DNA of 64,000 nt from Tenrec ecaudatus (GCF_050624435.1 NC_134539.1:146726025-146790024); one strand, 5' to 3'. Counted from the stretch's first letter, positions 10,917 to 21,859 are shown. Notes: generated by a model not told the origin, from the sequence alone. A program made the numbers and translations.

Positions 10917-12202
10917 GAAGCCATTTTCTTCTTTAAAATTCTTTCAGGGACTAGAGCGGTCCAGTTCCGTCGAATATCAAAGCATCGGGATCTGTCAGGA
11001 CGACGTCTGAGGTCTATTACACTTCTTCCCCTTTCTTTCCTTCCCTCCCCACCTCTGTATCCTCTTGAGTTGGGATTAGGGGGAGGAGGGAGAGGTCACT
11101 TCCTGCACCCTTTGTCCTGACATCAGGCACCAACCTCTCTCCCTCTGGATGCTGTGGGATTCTTTCCCCACATGGACGCCCCTTTCTAAGTCAGTGGGTA
11201 TTTGCTTTGCAACGCGGCAGCCCTGGTAAAAGCCAGAGGCTCCACAATCTTGGAAGCGTTCTAGTAACTTCCGGAGGCTTTGCGACCAGGTCCAGGGGGA
11301 TGCTTTTCCTTTGGCAATGCTTCCCTGGCCAAGGCTGCTGCCTCCACACCTGTCCCAATGCTCAGGCTGGAGAACTCCGTGTGTGCCCATGATGCAGAAA
11401 TGGTTGGACCCAGCACTGGCCCCTGCCCACTTGCTCTCACTTTCTCTCCAGCCAGGCTGGGGCCAAGTCCTGTCCGAGTCTCCTTGGGGCCTCCTGGTCC
11501 CCTGACTTCCTCAGGCATCATGTGTGCACTGGGCCAACAGGCCAATTGCTCAAGTGCCTGCTCGCGGTCATCTGAGGGGCTCTGAGCCTTCTGGCGTTTC
11601 TCCCTCACGGTTTCCATTGTTCTCCAGGTCTACACTAGCAACACACAAAGTCAACGACAACATTCGGATTTTCAAGATGCCAACCGGTCTATGGCAAGGG
11701 CCACCTACCCATGAAACACAGCAGCCTTCTGGCAGGTGAGGGAGAGCCTCTTTCCTCTGTTTGCACCTTCCGGTTCAACAGGTCCTTGCTCTGAGTGGTT
11801 CCCTTGCCTTGTAAGTGGGAAACAGGGCAGGTGCACTCCACCCCTTTTCCACTTCTTTGAGAATGGTGCTATTTGTCACCTATTGTCATCAGCGTAGGGG
11901 CTTCAGCCAATATTCAGAGACAATAGAAAATGTATACACAGCGTCCTTCTATACTTAGCTCACAGTATATAGTCTGCAAAAGAGTCCCAGAAACCGGATA
12001 GGGTTGGTCTCCAAGGAGATGGGATGGATCAAGAGGGAGGCTGATTTTTGGCCACATTCTCTTCTGAATTTTGTGGGATGTACCTGCACTTTCTATTACG
12101 ATTGTTATTTGGAACTAAAACAAGAGAGGAAGGTGTTTGGAAAGTTATACATGTCAGTAAGACATATGGAAAAGTAAGAAGCCAAGCAGCATGTGTATGC
12201 AA
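10915..12202. other. Unassigned intergenic sequence
   Basis: The stretch is GC-moderate, with overlapping short frames on both strands at 11076-11617 and no domain, splice pattern or repeat block that I recognise. It appears to be unique sequence. Confidence 0.5.
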
Positions 12203-13272
12203 TACCAGATATACTCGTGTATAAGCCGAGTTTTTCAGCACAAAAGTGTTCGGCTTATACACAGGTCAGTGGTTCCCCAGTGAGATGTAACATCTCGCTG
12301 TGGTCCCCGAGGTAACGGGACGAGCGCCCGTTATCTCGTGGGTGATTGCCCTTTCTCCACTGTTCATTCAAAACCCGCTGACACTGCAGGGCTTTGAATG
12401 TTTGTTTACTCACATCAAGCCAATCAGAGCCGTCCTACGATGTGTATCTTTGAATAAGCCTTTTAAAGACCGCGTGCAAAGGATGTGGCATGAATGGATG
12501 TCATCTGGTCAAGCCCCACTAACAAAAGGAGGAAATCTCAGGAAGCCTGACATAGAGTTAATAGCAAAGTGGGTTCGAGATGCATGGGAAGACATTCCAG
12601 AAGACATGGTGCGACGTGCCTTCCAGAAATGTAGTATTAGTAATGTTATGGATGGCAGTGAAGACTGCGCTTTGTATGAAAATGACAGCAGTGATGGTGA
12701 TGACGGCGATCTCAGTGAGGACAGCATCTATGATGACCTCACACCAGCTGAAGCTCTGCATTGGGATATGGATGATGATGATGAATCCAGTTTTGAAGGA
12801 TTTTAACTCTACATTTTAGTTTGGTTGCTGAATGAGCTCAGGGAATAGTACTCTTAAGGTATCATTGTTGATACCTTATTGTTTTTGTGGAACCTATTTT
12901 CCACTTACTGTGCTGGTTTACTAAGGTTAAATGACTTGTTGTCCTTTTATTTTTTATCTAAAATAAATATTTAAATACATTACCCCACTGATGTCTCAAA
13001 TTTTAGTAATTTTATTTTCAATTGTTTTTATTATTGACAGCTTCGTGTTTTTTTTTGTTTGTTTCTCTCCTAAAGAGTGGCAGGCAGGTTTGAACTGCCA
13101 GCCTTGTGGCCCTAAGATCAACATGTATGTTTCGATTATTGAAACTCACCAATAGCTTCTGCATTTTTCACCCTAGGCTTATACTCGAGTCAATCAGTTT
13201 TTCTGGTTTCCCAGGTAATAATTAGTACCGCAGCTTATACTCGGGTTGGGTTATATTCGAGTATATATGGTA
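12203..13272 (+). mobile_element. pogo/Tigger-like DNA transposon, internally deleted
   Basis: Terminal inverted repeats (TACCAGATATACTCGTGTAT on the left; complement of TACCATATATACTCGAATAT on the right) are flanked by TA, as expected for Tc1/mariner/pogo insertion. The ~1.07-kb body keeps only the 3' part of a transposase gene plus an AT-rich 3' region. A short antisense AfroSINE piece (about 13066-13122) sits inside it. Two ~118-bp derivatives with the same ends lie at 35102-35220 and 45441-45558. A full pogo element would be about 2-3 kb. Confidence 0.8.
12430..12806 (+). pseudogene. pogo-type transposase, C-terminal remnant
   Basis: The open frame runs from 12300; its transposase-like part starts near residue 44. 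It reads VSLNKPFKDRV, then LRKPDIELIAKWVRDAW, IPEDMVRRAFQKCSIS and an Asp/Glu-rich tail (SDGDDGD, MDDDDESS) ending FEGF. The order SLNKPFKDR, then WxxIPxxMxxxxFxKCxIS, then an acidic tail, is that of the end of pogo/Tigger DDE transposases. The N-terminal DNA-binding domain and the catalytic DD region are absent. The frame has no internal stop over 168 codons, suggesting a rather young element. I see no host domain fused to it, and the inverted repeats around it favour a transposon over a domesticated gene. Confidence 0.75.
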
Positions 13273-13316
13273 GGTTCCTATCTGGTCAACATAAAATTGA
13301 TTGATCTTTCTATTTG

Positions 13317-13515
13317 AGGAGACCTGGTGGTATGGTGGTCCCGCATTGGGCTACGATCCACAGTTCGAAACCACCAGGTGCTCCAAGGGAGAAAGATGGG
13401 CTTTTTACTCCCTTAAAGACTCACAGTCCTGGACATAGACAGGGACAGTTCTACTCTGTCCAATGGGGTGGCTATGAGTCGACATTGGCTTGATGGCAGT
13501 GGGTTGGGTTTTGGA
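13317..13515 (+). repeat. AfroSINE
   Basis: Head GAGACCTGGTGG, GGGAGAAAGATGGG, TTTTTACTCCCTTAAAGA, TTCTACTCTGTCC and TTGATGGCAGTGGGTTGGG are all in order. Confidence 0.85.
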
Positions 13516-13605
13516 TTATTTGTCTGAAAGGTGACCTTGAGGGGTGTCATCAGTCTCAAGTTACAAGATGGTCTCCGGACAATAGTTGTAGGGGTTCATC
13601 TAGAC

Positions 13606-13799
13606 CAGTGGTTCTCTACCTGTGGGTCGCGAACCCTTTGGGGGTCGAACAACCCTTTCACAGGGGTCATCCAATTCATAACAGTAGCAAATGACAGTTG
13701 TGAAATAGCAACAAAAATGATTTTATGGTTGGGGGTCACCACCACATGAGGAACTGTATGAAAAGGTTACCACAGCATTAGGAAGGTTGAGAACCGCTG
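13606..13799 (+). mobile_element. SPIN-like hAT non-autonomous element with target duplication
   Basis: It starts CAGTGGTTCTC and ends GAGAACCGCTG. The left end contains GTGGGTCGCGAACCCTTTGG and GGGTCGAACAACCCTTTCAC, the right end GGGGTCACCACCACATGAGG, matching the SPIN consensus as I remember it. The flanks ATCTAGAC (13598-13605) and GTCTAGAC (13800-13807) agree at 7 of 8 positions and centre on TCTAGA, the preferred SPIN target. It carries no coding. SPIN (Space Invader) elements spread horizontally among tetrapods, including tenrecs. Confidence 0.85.
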
Positions 13800-14073
13800 G
13801 TCTAGACTCTTTCAGACCACCAAACCTGGTCTTAAAATATAATTTTACCTTTGAATGTTTTTCTACGTTCTTGCCCCTTCTTGCTGGGACCTTCTATTGT
13901 GTCCAAGGGGTCAGCAGTGGGAGCCAGGCACCACCTAATTCTTCTGATCTCAAGTTAGAGAAGGTTGTGGTTCATGCAGACCAGGGCTTACTTTTTATTT
14001 GTGTAATTTGACATTTTTTGGAGTTTTAAACCCTTGCATTCTTTAATTGCCCCCTCAGTAAAGACTGATTAGG

Positions 14074-14210
14074 AAGAAAACAAAAAGCCCGTTCGTTGCC
14101 CTCAGATTGATTCCGACTCACAGCGACCCTATAGGACGGGGTAGAGTCATCCCTGTCTTGTTCTGAGGCTGACTGTTCACGGGAGCAGAAAGTGCCATCT
14201 GTCTCCCCAG
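14074..14210 (-). repeat. AfroSINE fragment
   Basis: The minus strand shows GGGGAGACAGATGGC, CTTTCTGCTCCC, GACAGGGATGAC, CCTATAGGGTCGC and GAATCAATCTGAGGGC. Confidence 0.75.
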
Positions 14211-14924
14211 TTAAGAAGAACAGGAACTCTGAAAGGAAAGAATACATGTTGACGTGTAGTCTCAGTACTCAGAGTGCATCACGGATAATACTTTGATTCT
14301 TGCTAATCTCTCCCAAACCATGTATGAATCGTTTACATTCACTGCCTATATGATATCTCACTACTTAAAAAGTTTAACTACCTTTCCGGTCCGCTGAACA
14401 ATGTTAAGGCTGGGAAATGTCCAAATTTAAGAGTGTTAAGTCCGATCAGCTCCGCTTGGCCCCAGGGCTGGCTTTTGGAAAGGGGGGGTGGGGGACCAGT
14501 TGTCATTGCGGCTGCTTTTTAAAGGTGAGTGTGCTTCTGAAGGAAGGGAGAGGTTCCCGACAGGAGGTTATTTCCTGCACTGGACTCCCCCAGCGGGGAC
14601 TGGAGGAGGGCTGGATGACGCGGACAGCAGTGCCCCAGGGGCCTGTTCCTCTCCAGCTGGCTGCTGTCACACAGAGCCAGGAGGCTGGCAGCAGGAAGGC
14701 AGTGGTGGCCTCCGGTCGTGTGATGAATGGGTCGGAAGAGCAGGATGTCAACGGGTGCTGCCAGCCAGCCGTCGCAGGCCAGCTTGTTTAATCTTCACAC
14801 ACGGTGAGAAGCCAAGAACACCAACATGCGAAGGAACAATGCCCAGCTTTTCCAATGGGTTTAAACCAGCCCATAACACATTTTTCAGAAGGACTTTTTA
14901 AAAATAAAATCTACCTCAGATGGA
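14211..14924. other. Unassigned intergenic sequence
   Basis: Overlapping plus-strand frames of 124 and 137 codons (14417-14901) are GC-driven and lack recognisable domains or splice signals. No repeat block was seen. Confidence 0.45.
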
Positions 14925-15005
14925 TGGGGCTTCAAAGAGTTTGTGGAAAATGGAATCGAAAGACACTGGACTAGTTCCACGGATGTTTTGTAACCTCCTA
15001 TGAAT
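14925..15005. repeat. Short palindromic mariner-type MITE
   Basis: It reads GGGGCTTCAAAGAGTTTGTG and later GTTCCACGGATGTTTTGTAA, an imperfect palindrome. Related copies at 42903-42980 and 58479-58560 share the CTTCAAAAAGTTCATGG-like arm. Confidence 0.55.
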
Positions 15006-15127
15006 AAGTGTAAGGAGAAGGCATAAGTCTCTCGGCAGAGCTCTTGGTGGGAGATAAATCCAACATCCGCTCATGACAAGTTCCCATTGGGCTGAGAATG
15101 GAATAATCCATTCTTGACCTAATGAAG

Positions 15128-15245
15128 CGGAAGACAGCTGGGGCTTCTTACTCCCATACAGAGTGACCGTCTCAGAAGCCCGCAGGGGCATTTCTAGCCT
15201 GTCCCATAGGGTCACTATGTGTCGGTGAATTTGGAGTTTGAGAGT
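15128..15245 (+). repeat. AfroSINE 3' fragment
   Basis: TTCTTACTCCCATACAGAG, GTCTCAGAAGCCCGCAGGGG, CTGTCCCATAGGGTCAC and TATGTGTCGG are in family order; the head is missing. Confidence 0.75.
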
Positions 15246-16222
15246 TTCATCAAGGGCCATGTCTTCTCTTCAAAGCCACGCGTTTTGCCTTTGTCCGTGT
15301 CCTGCGGGCCCCACAGACAGTCGATGTGGCTTTGGATTGCGCCGATGATGGTTTTCATTTTTAGACATGATTTGATTCTTTAAAAAGGTACTTCTTTTTT
15401 TAGTGCCTTGCCTCCACCCTGCCCCCTAGAGGTGTGGATACCCCCCCCCCCACCACCACCCCTTTAATGCCTTTAATGATCTTAAACGTCCTTACTGGGA
15501 AGTCTGTTGTAGACTCTTACAGAATCGGCTGTGTTTGTTCATCTGCTTGACTGTGAACTCATCATTTGGGTCAGCCTCTGTGGAACCAAACACCGTTCAG
15601 CCTGAGTTTGGGCCCAGGTGTGGGCGTATCCTGAGGAAGGTTCTGTTCCTTCGGTCAGCTGCCACAGAAGAATGACCGTTCTGGGGCCATTGGAGATATC
15701 AGTGTATCACTTTAAGGGTTCCTAGGCTCTAGACACTTGAGACCCAAACCCAGATAGAAACTAGAGACTGGAGGCTTGGATTTCTTGGGAGAAATGTTTT
15801 ATTTCACTCAGATCTCAGACGGAAACAGCGTCCTCATTTCCGGGAGCCTGCAGAGAGCTTTTTGCCTCTCCTCTTGCAGACCAGGCTGGTGGCAGACCTG
15901 CGAAGACTCTGGATTCATCTGTCATGATTCTCCCTTTGGTGCAGGCCCCAGGCCTCATCTACTATGACTGTGCAGGCAATGCCACCCAAGCCTGTAGTGT
16001 CCCAGGTCACATAGCCACACCTCTCTGGGCCCATGAGAGCCTCAGCCCACCCCGTTGCGGTCTGGCTTCCAGGGACCCTTCTCTGTCAGGCCTTGTAAGA
16101 GTTTAGCTATGCACTAAACACAGTGTCGCATCAGAGCTAGAATTTCCAGGTGGAGCTAGCAGGGCAGTTTCTTTCACTTTATTTTTCCTGAAAGCCCTTC
16201 AGTGGCTACTCATCTAACCAAC
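15246..16222. other. Unassigned intergenic sequence
   Basis: No repeat or coding motif is recognisable, apart from a C/A-rich low-complexity run at about 15440-15462. It ends at a large microsatellite. Confidence 0.5.
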
Positions 16223-16895
16223 CATCCATCCATCCACCCACACATCCTTCATCCATCCATCCATCCATCCATCCATCCATCCATTCATCCATCCATCCAC
16301 ATACCCTTCCACGCATGCATGCATACATCCATCCACACACCCTTCATCTATCCATCCATCCATCTATCCATCCATCTACATACCCTTCCATCCATCCATC
16401 CACACACCCTTCATCTATCCATCCATCCATCCATCCATCCATCCATCCATCCATCCATCCACATACCCTTCCATCCATCCATCCACACACCCTTCCACCC
16501 ACCCACACATCCATCCATCCATCCATCCATCCATCCACACCCTTCATCCATCCATCCATCCATGCACACACCCTTCCACCCCCACCCCCACACACCCTTC
16601 CATCCATCCATCCATCCAACCATCCATCCATCCATCCAACCATCCATCCATCCACACACCCTTCCACCCACCCACACACACACATCCATCCATCCCCCCA
16701 TCCCCCCACTCCCCCCACTCCCTCCACCCCCACACACCCTTCCATCCATCCATCCATCCATCCATCCATCCATCCAACCATCCATCCATCCATCCACACA
16801 CCCATCCCCCCACTCCCCCCACCCCCACACACCCTTCCATCCATTCATCCATCCATCCACACACCCTTCCACCCACCTACCCTTCCATCCATCTA
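16223..16895. repeat. (ATCC)n compound microsatellite, ~670 bp
   Basis: Long runs of ATCC are broken at semi-regular intervals by CACACACCCTTC cassettes and by C-rich runs (CCCCCCACTCC), giving a higher-order pattern of (CATC)n plus spacer. All six frames are open for long distances, which produces false ORFs of up to 238 codons. Confidence 0.95.
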
Positions 16896-16911
16896 TTCCT
16901 ACTCATGTTGT

Positions 16912-18270
16912 TAGGTGACTTTTGAGTCAGTTCAGACTCACAGCCACCCACTGTACATCAGAATGAATCACCGCCTGGTCCTGCACCATCCTCACAATCG
17001 TTCTTACGTTTGAGCCGGTTGCTGCCACTGGGTCAGACCAGCTCATTGAGGGCCTCTCCTCTTTACCAACCATGATATCCTTCTCCAAGGACTGGGCCCG
17101 TTGTGGCGGTTCTTGTTTTTTCATTCAGTTGTGATTCATTCTGAAGGCTGCAGTCTTCGATCTTTATCAGTACGTGCCTGAAGCCCTTGCTTTCAGGAGC
17201 AAGGTTGTCTTATCTGCATGTTGCAGATTGTTCATGAGTCTTCCTTCAGTCCAGATACTGCATCCTCCTTCTTCAGATTTTCCAGCTTCTTGGATTATTC
17301 ATTCACCATACAGGTTGAATAAAATGGTGAAAGCACACAGCCCTGACACAAACCTTTCCTGTTTTTAAACCAATTAGTCACACTTTGTTCTATTCTAACA
17401 TGTGCCTCTTGACCGATGCATAGGTTCTACGGAAGCCCAATGAAGTGTTCTGGAATTCCCATTCTTCATGATATTATCCATAGTTTCATATTATACATTT
17501 TGTCCAATGACTTTGCATAGTCAATAAAACACAACTAAATATTGTGGTAGTGACAGAATTTCATGTCATCTTGATACATAGAATGTAGGGGTGGAGTTTA
17601 GCCTGATGATGCCGCTTTGTGGGCCTGGCCTTCTCATGAGGATTCTGGGAACTTCCTCTCTTTCTATCAGGAGGCAGACCACACTCTCTCTCTGCTTCAC
17701 CTCTCTGTTGAGGAGACGCCCCCAGAGAGCTGGAGGTACCATGTGGAGACCCGCACCAGTGCTGAGGTGCTTCCACCATCGTGGGATCCACAAGACTTTT
17801 CACCCACCAGTCCGTGCTCTTCCTGCATGTGGCATCATTGCCTGTGCTGCGTGAGTCAAGAGGAATTTACAGACTAGTGGAATCATATGGGCTAATATCA
17901 AATCTATGGACTTGATCTGGACTGGGCTTGGGTATTTTTTCAATATATGGTTGCTCTTTGATATACAGGCTCTGTCTTACGCACATATGAGTGTCACTGG
18001 ATTTGTTTCTCTAGCCAACCCGGTCTAACACAAATGTCTTTTGGTATTCTCTGCTTCCAGCCATGATGCATTTGCTATTGAAGTGCTATCCCTCATTCCA
18101 CTTCATCTTCTGAATCTGATTTAGATTTCTGGCAGCTCCCTGTTGGTATTACTGTAACCAATTTTGAATTACCTTCAGAAAAAATGTATGTGGGATTATT
18201 GAGATGACTCAATAACGTCTAGATTTTGTCAGTTCCAATTTTTGGAACATGCACAAATATGGATCTCTTC
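16912..18270 (-). repeat. RTE/BovB-type LINE 3' part, split by an LTR-like element
   Basis: The minus-strand translation of 16927-17124 gives QSLEKDIMVGKEE, then AATGSNVRTIVRMVQDQAV, the conserved RTE C-terminus. Sequence up to about 17555 continues into the reverse-transcriptase region and resumes at about 18030-18270. The element is truncated and carries frame breaks. It is the host of the nested LTR-like insertion at 17556-18029. Confidence 0.7.
17556..18029 (-). mobile_element. LTR-like fossil inserted in an RTE LINE
   Basis: On the minus strand it opens TGTTAGACCGGG with GGCTAGAGAAACAAATCCAG and closes with CACTACCACA, so it has TG...CA type ends. A relative, also on the minus strand, lies at 24628-25207 and a more distant one at 23729-24438. 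It looks like a solo LTR of an ERVL-type family; the class is uncertain. It is younger than the RTE it interrupts. Confidence 0.5.
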
Positions 18271-18930
18271 TAGTCGTTATTATATTAGCTCTCCATATCC
18301 CCTAACTTCCCCTTTCATAATCCTAGGAAACTTTCAATGCACTTACTCTCCCTATAGATTTACCTCTCCTGGATTTCATACTATACATACATACATACAT
18401 ACATACATATACACACATACATACATAAACCCAACAACAAAAACAGGATGAAAGAGAGAAAATCATCATTCAAAAAGAAGACAGAAAATCATAAAAGCTA
18501 GAACAAGTATAAAATGGGTCAAAAGGGAGAACAAATAGATAGGTGTTCTTTTTTAGCCCAACGACACCTGCCCTGATCCACTTTCCCATGCATTCGGTCT
18601 GCTGGCAAGGCCATTCACACCCCTGATCAGTGGTCAGAGGGCTTCTCCAGGGGTTTAATTCATGCGGGGTCTCTGCAAATGGATTTTTGGCTTTCATTGT
18701 CATCCACAGCTTTCTGCAAGCCGGTTGCTCAGAATTTTAAGTTCTATTACCGTTCCTTCCTCCCATCTTGGACCTTATTATTTACAATCCTTGGATCATA
18801 CAGGCCAGTGTGCTTCTTTTCTGTGAACTTAACTGGCCCTTCACTTAGATGATTGCTTGTTTCAAGGCCAGCCTTTAAGACCCAGACACTATTATTTCTG
18901 ATAGCCAGACACCATCTCTGACAAAGTGGT
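18271..18930 (-). repeat. L1-type LINE 3' UTR, antisense, with (CATA)n
   Basis: It shares ordered blocks with 6245-7165, for example TCTGCAAATGGATTTTTGGC, TCATTGTCATCCACAG and TTTCTGATAGCCAGACACC. A CATA microsatellite occupies about 18384-18426. No coding motif was seen. Confidence 0.6.
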
Positions 18931-19263
18931 TTTGAGACGCATAAATACGGAGGCGATGTTTGAATCATAAGCATTAGGCAGGCACACCACCTGGTTGCTT
19001 GGGAGACCAGATTCGAAGATTACAGGACCCGAGACAGACTCCTCCTGCCTTTGTTTCACGGCTCCCTCCCTGGTTTGGGCGCCTTTTCTTTCTTGTTCCT
19101 GCCTCCACGCAGTGTCAGTGTCGAGACCCTCCAGCACAGGGCTGATAGAAGAGATGATAACAGGCTAATCTTAGATGGAAAGGATTCCATCTTCCGTTGT
19201 TTAATCAAATGTTAGTGGCATATTTTCCATCGATGCCCTTTATTATATGGAGACACTGCTTGC

Positions 19264-19645
19264 CTTGGTGTGTTGGTTCTCTAGTGCTGCTGTAACAGAA
19301 ATACCATAAGTGGGTGGCTTCAACAAACAGAAATTTATTTTCTTACAGCTTCGCAGGCTAGAAGTTCCAACTCAAGGTGTTTAAAAGTAAAGGATTGAAG
19401 GGGAGATGATCTCTTTCTGACTCTAGAAGAAGATTCTTGTTTCTTCTGAACTTCTGCTCCTGATTTAGCCTTTCTTTCATCCACCATCCCTGCTTCTTAC
19501 TTGCCTGTTTAATCTCTTGTATATTCCCAAAGAGATTGACCGAAGACACATTCTTCACTCCCACGGCTTCACGAATATGCCAGAAACCAAGACCCCACAT
19601 CATTCCAAATGGGATTATAACCTTAGGTACAGGGATTAGGGGTCA
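19264..19645. mobile_element. MaLR/ERVL-type LTR fossil
   Basis: The left end reads CTGCTGTAACAGAAATACC, then GGGTGGCTT and CAGAAATTTATTTTCTTACA, a block common to mammalian MaLR and MLT2-type LTRs. On the minus strand this becomes an AATAAATTTCTG-type 3' part. It looks like an old solo LTR; subfamily and orientation are not certain. Confidence 0.55.
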
Positions 19646-20524
19646 CAACATAGGTTTTTTTTTTTTTTTTGGATGACATGCTTGAATCCAGAACAGTCAG
19701 TTTTAGGCGCTCATTAAACTTAGCCAGAAAGGTCCGGCAAACACAACAACGTCATTCAATGACACAGAAAGCAAACTATGTGTGCGCAAAGTCTCAAGTC
19801 TTGGGGACAATCCAAACTGAGAAAGTGACTCTGAACTTGTTGTGAAAATACAAGGGATGAACGTGGGCAGGGCCAAATGGATTGTTTTAGCAACATTCTC
19901 TTTCCTTTCCCAAAACACACCGAACTATACTTCCTCTAGTCACTTGAAAACAAACTTACTGTCTAACACAACAGAGAGCTCATCACACCATGGCGGTCTA
20001 GTGCATAAGAGACACTTGGATCATACCAAGCCATCGCACCTGTGTCTGTCTGAAGGCCAACTTGCACACCCATGATTAACTAACTGGAGGGCAGGCTGCT
20101 TTGGGTTGTTGTTGATGAGATGATTGTACCCACCAAACTGTCTTGGAAAAATTCAGAAGCAGCAGTAGCTCGCACGCCCAGTGCTGCACGGCTCTAGAAT
20201 GAAAACTCAACACAGGTGGGACGGGAGGTAGGCAGTGGGTGACGCCACTTCCCCAGATAGTTGGGCGCTGAGCTAATATAAGACTGCACAGGATGTTGTC
20301 CTAGGCCGGGGAGAGCTCCGTGCCCTTGAGTTGTGCAGTATTAATATAGCAGTTGGTTTAGTTTTCAAAAGAAAGGCCAAGTAAGATGGAGAAGGCAACT
20401 GTTAACTGCTAGTGAGTTCAGCTTTCTAAAAATATTTCTCTTTTATGGACCATTTGCTTATTTCCACCCTTGAATCACTTGCTCTGGAAATAGGATCATT
20501 TAGAAATTTACCTGAGCGGCGCCC
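19646..20524. other. Unassigned intergenic sequence
   Basis: A T-run at about 19652-19671 starts the stretch. No gene or repeat that I recognise follows. Confidence 0.45.
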
Positions 20525-20730
20525 TTAGGAACCTGGTGGTGTAGCGGTAAGACAAGACATTGGGCTGCAATCACAAGGTCAGCAGTTTGAAACCACCGGC
20601 TGAGAAAGATGGGGCATTCTCCTCTCATAGAGGTACAGTCTTGGAATCCCGCATGGGGCAGTTCTACCCTGTCCTATAGGGTTGCTACGAGTCGGCATCG
20701 ACTTGATGGCAGTGGGTTTGGGTTTGAAGT
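20525..20730 (+). repeat. AfroSINE
   Basis: Near full length: GGAACCTGGTGGTGTAGCGG, AAGGTCAGCAGTTTG, GAGAAAGATGGGGC, GTCCTATAGGGTTGC and GATGGCAGTGGGTTTGGG. Confidence 0.85.
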
Positions 20731-20737
20731 CACTTCG

Positions 20738-21200
20738 AAGCCCTGGTGGCAGAGTGGGCTATGCATTGGGTTGCTAACCACAAGTCGACCATTTAAAACC
20801 ACCAGCCACTCCATGGAAGAACGATGAGGCTTTCTACTCCCATAAAGAGTTACAGTCTAGGGCAAGATATGACAAAATAACGATGTATAAATTACCAAGG
20901 GCACATGAGGGAGGGGGGAAAGGGGAGGGAGGGGAAAAAAAAGAGGACCTGATGCAAGGGGCTTAAGTGGAGAGCAAATGCCTTGAGAATGATTGGGGCA
21001 GGGAATGTATGGATGTGCTTTATACAATTGATGTATGTATAAGTATGGATGGTGATAAGAGTAGTATGGGTCCCTAATAAAATGTAAAAAAAGAAAAAAA
21101 AAGAGTTACAGTCTAGGAAACTCCCAGGGGGCAGTTCGGCTCTGTTCTATGGAGTTCCTATGAGTTGGCATGGACTTGATGGCAGTGAGTTTGACTCTGA
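20738..21200 (+). repeat. AfroSINE split by an L1 3'-end insertion
   Basis: The 5' half runs to CATAAAGAGTTACAGTCTAG at 20860 and the 3' half from 21100 to a GATGGCAGTGAGTTTGAC tail. It is broken at the same internal position as the AfroSINE at 8577-9165. Confidence 0.9.
20861..21099 (+). mobile_element. L1-type 3'-end insertion with 17-bp target duplication
   Basis: The insert starts at GGCAAGATATGAC, has a GGGAGGGGGGAAAGG tract and ends CCTAATAAAATGT plus an A-rich tail. AAAGAGTTACAGTCTAG occurs on both sides (20844-20860 and 21100-21116). The insert start is nearly the same as in the copies at 8694 and inside 25746-26177. Confidence 0.85.
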
Positions 21201-21369
21201 CATTGAGTATGAGTTTCATATGCCCCTTAAAACATGGCTAGTGCGACTGAGGAACTGGCCTTTATATTTCATTGGTTCATCATTAACTTAAATTTAAGCA
21301 GCCATTGGTGGTGAGCGGCGCCTGCCTTCGGCTCCTTAGCTCGCTGAGATGCCGATGAGAATATGACAG

Positions 21370-21560
21370 TTCACCATGGGCCAGGCACCGCGTGAAAGAG
21401 CAGGAAGGATGCTCTCCTTTGGTAATCTATCGTTCCCATTTTACAGATGAGAACACTGAAGGCCAGCGAGTTTAAGCATCAGGCTGCACAGCCTCGGGTG
21501 TAGCCCAGCAAGTGTGACTCCAGGGCCATACTCGAACCAGGAAGTGATCCCACGTCACTG
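21370..21560 (+). repeat. MIR SINE
   Basis: CCCATTTTACAGATGAGAAC with ACTGAAGGCCAGCGAGTTTA, then a CACAGC and a CCAGGGCCATACTCGAACC block, is the MIR core and is shared across mammals. Confidence 0.75.
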
Positions 21561-21859
21561 GTCTAAGACCTGGACACATTGGACTAGAATGTGTTTCAGA
21601 AGGTGGAAGACCTTCTGATAGAAGCGAAAACAGAGCCAGGAAACAAACGCAGAGAAAACAACATTTGACAGAGGAGGTTAGGACACCTGCCCCTGTGAGT
21701 TTCTGCCCCTGTGAGTTTCAGAGACTGTAACTCTTTACGGAAGTGGGAACCTTGTCTTGGATCTCAACAAAGGACTGCATTGGAGAGGTAGGGAGGGTAG
21801 AAACTCACACGAGAATTTTCCTGGTCAAAGTCCCAAGGGCGGTAAAAACCATGAACACA

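Noticed and set aside
12300-12806. 168-codon frame as a domesticated host gene
   Set aside because: It lies inside an element with pogo-type inverted repeats, lacks the DNA-binding and catalytic parts, and has no fused host domain or sign of splicing. It is better read as a transposase remnant.
16202-16918. 238-codon open frame and several others over the same interval
   Set aside because: They are translations of the ATCC microsatellite; all frames are open because the repeat has no stop codon.
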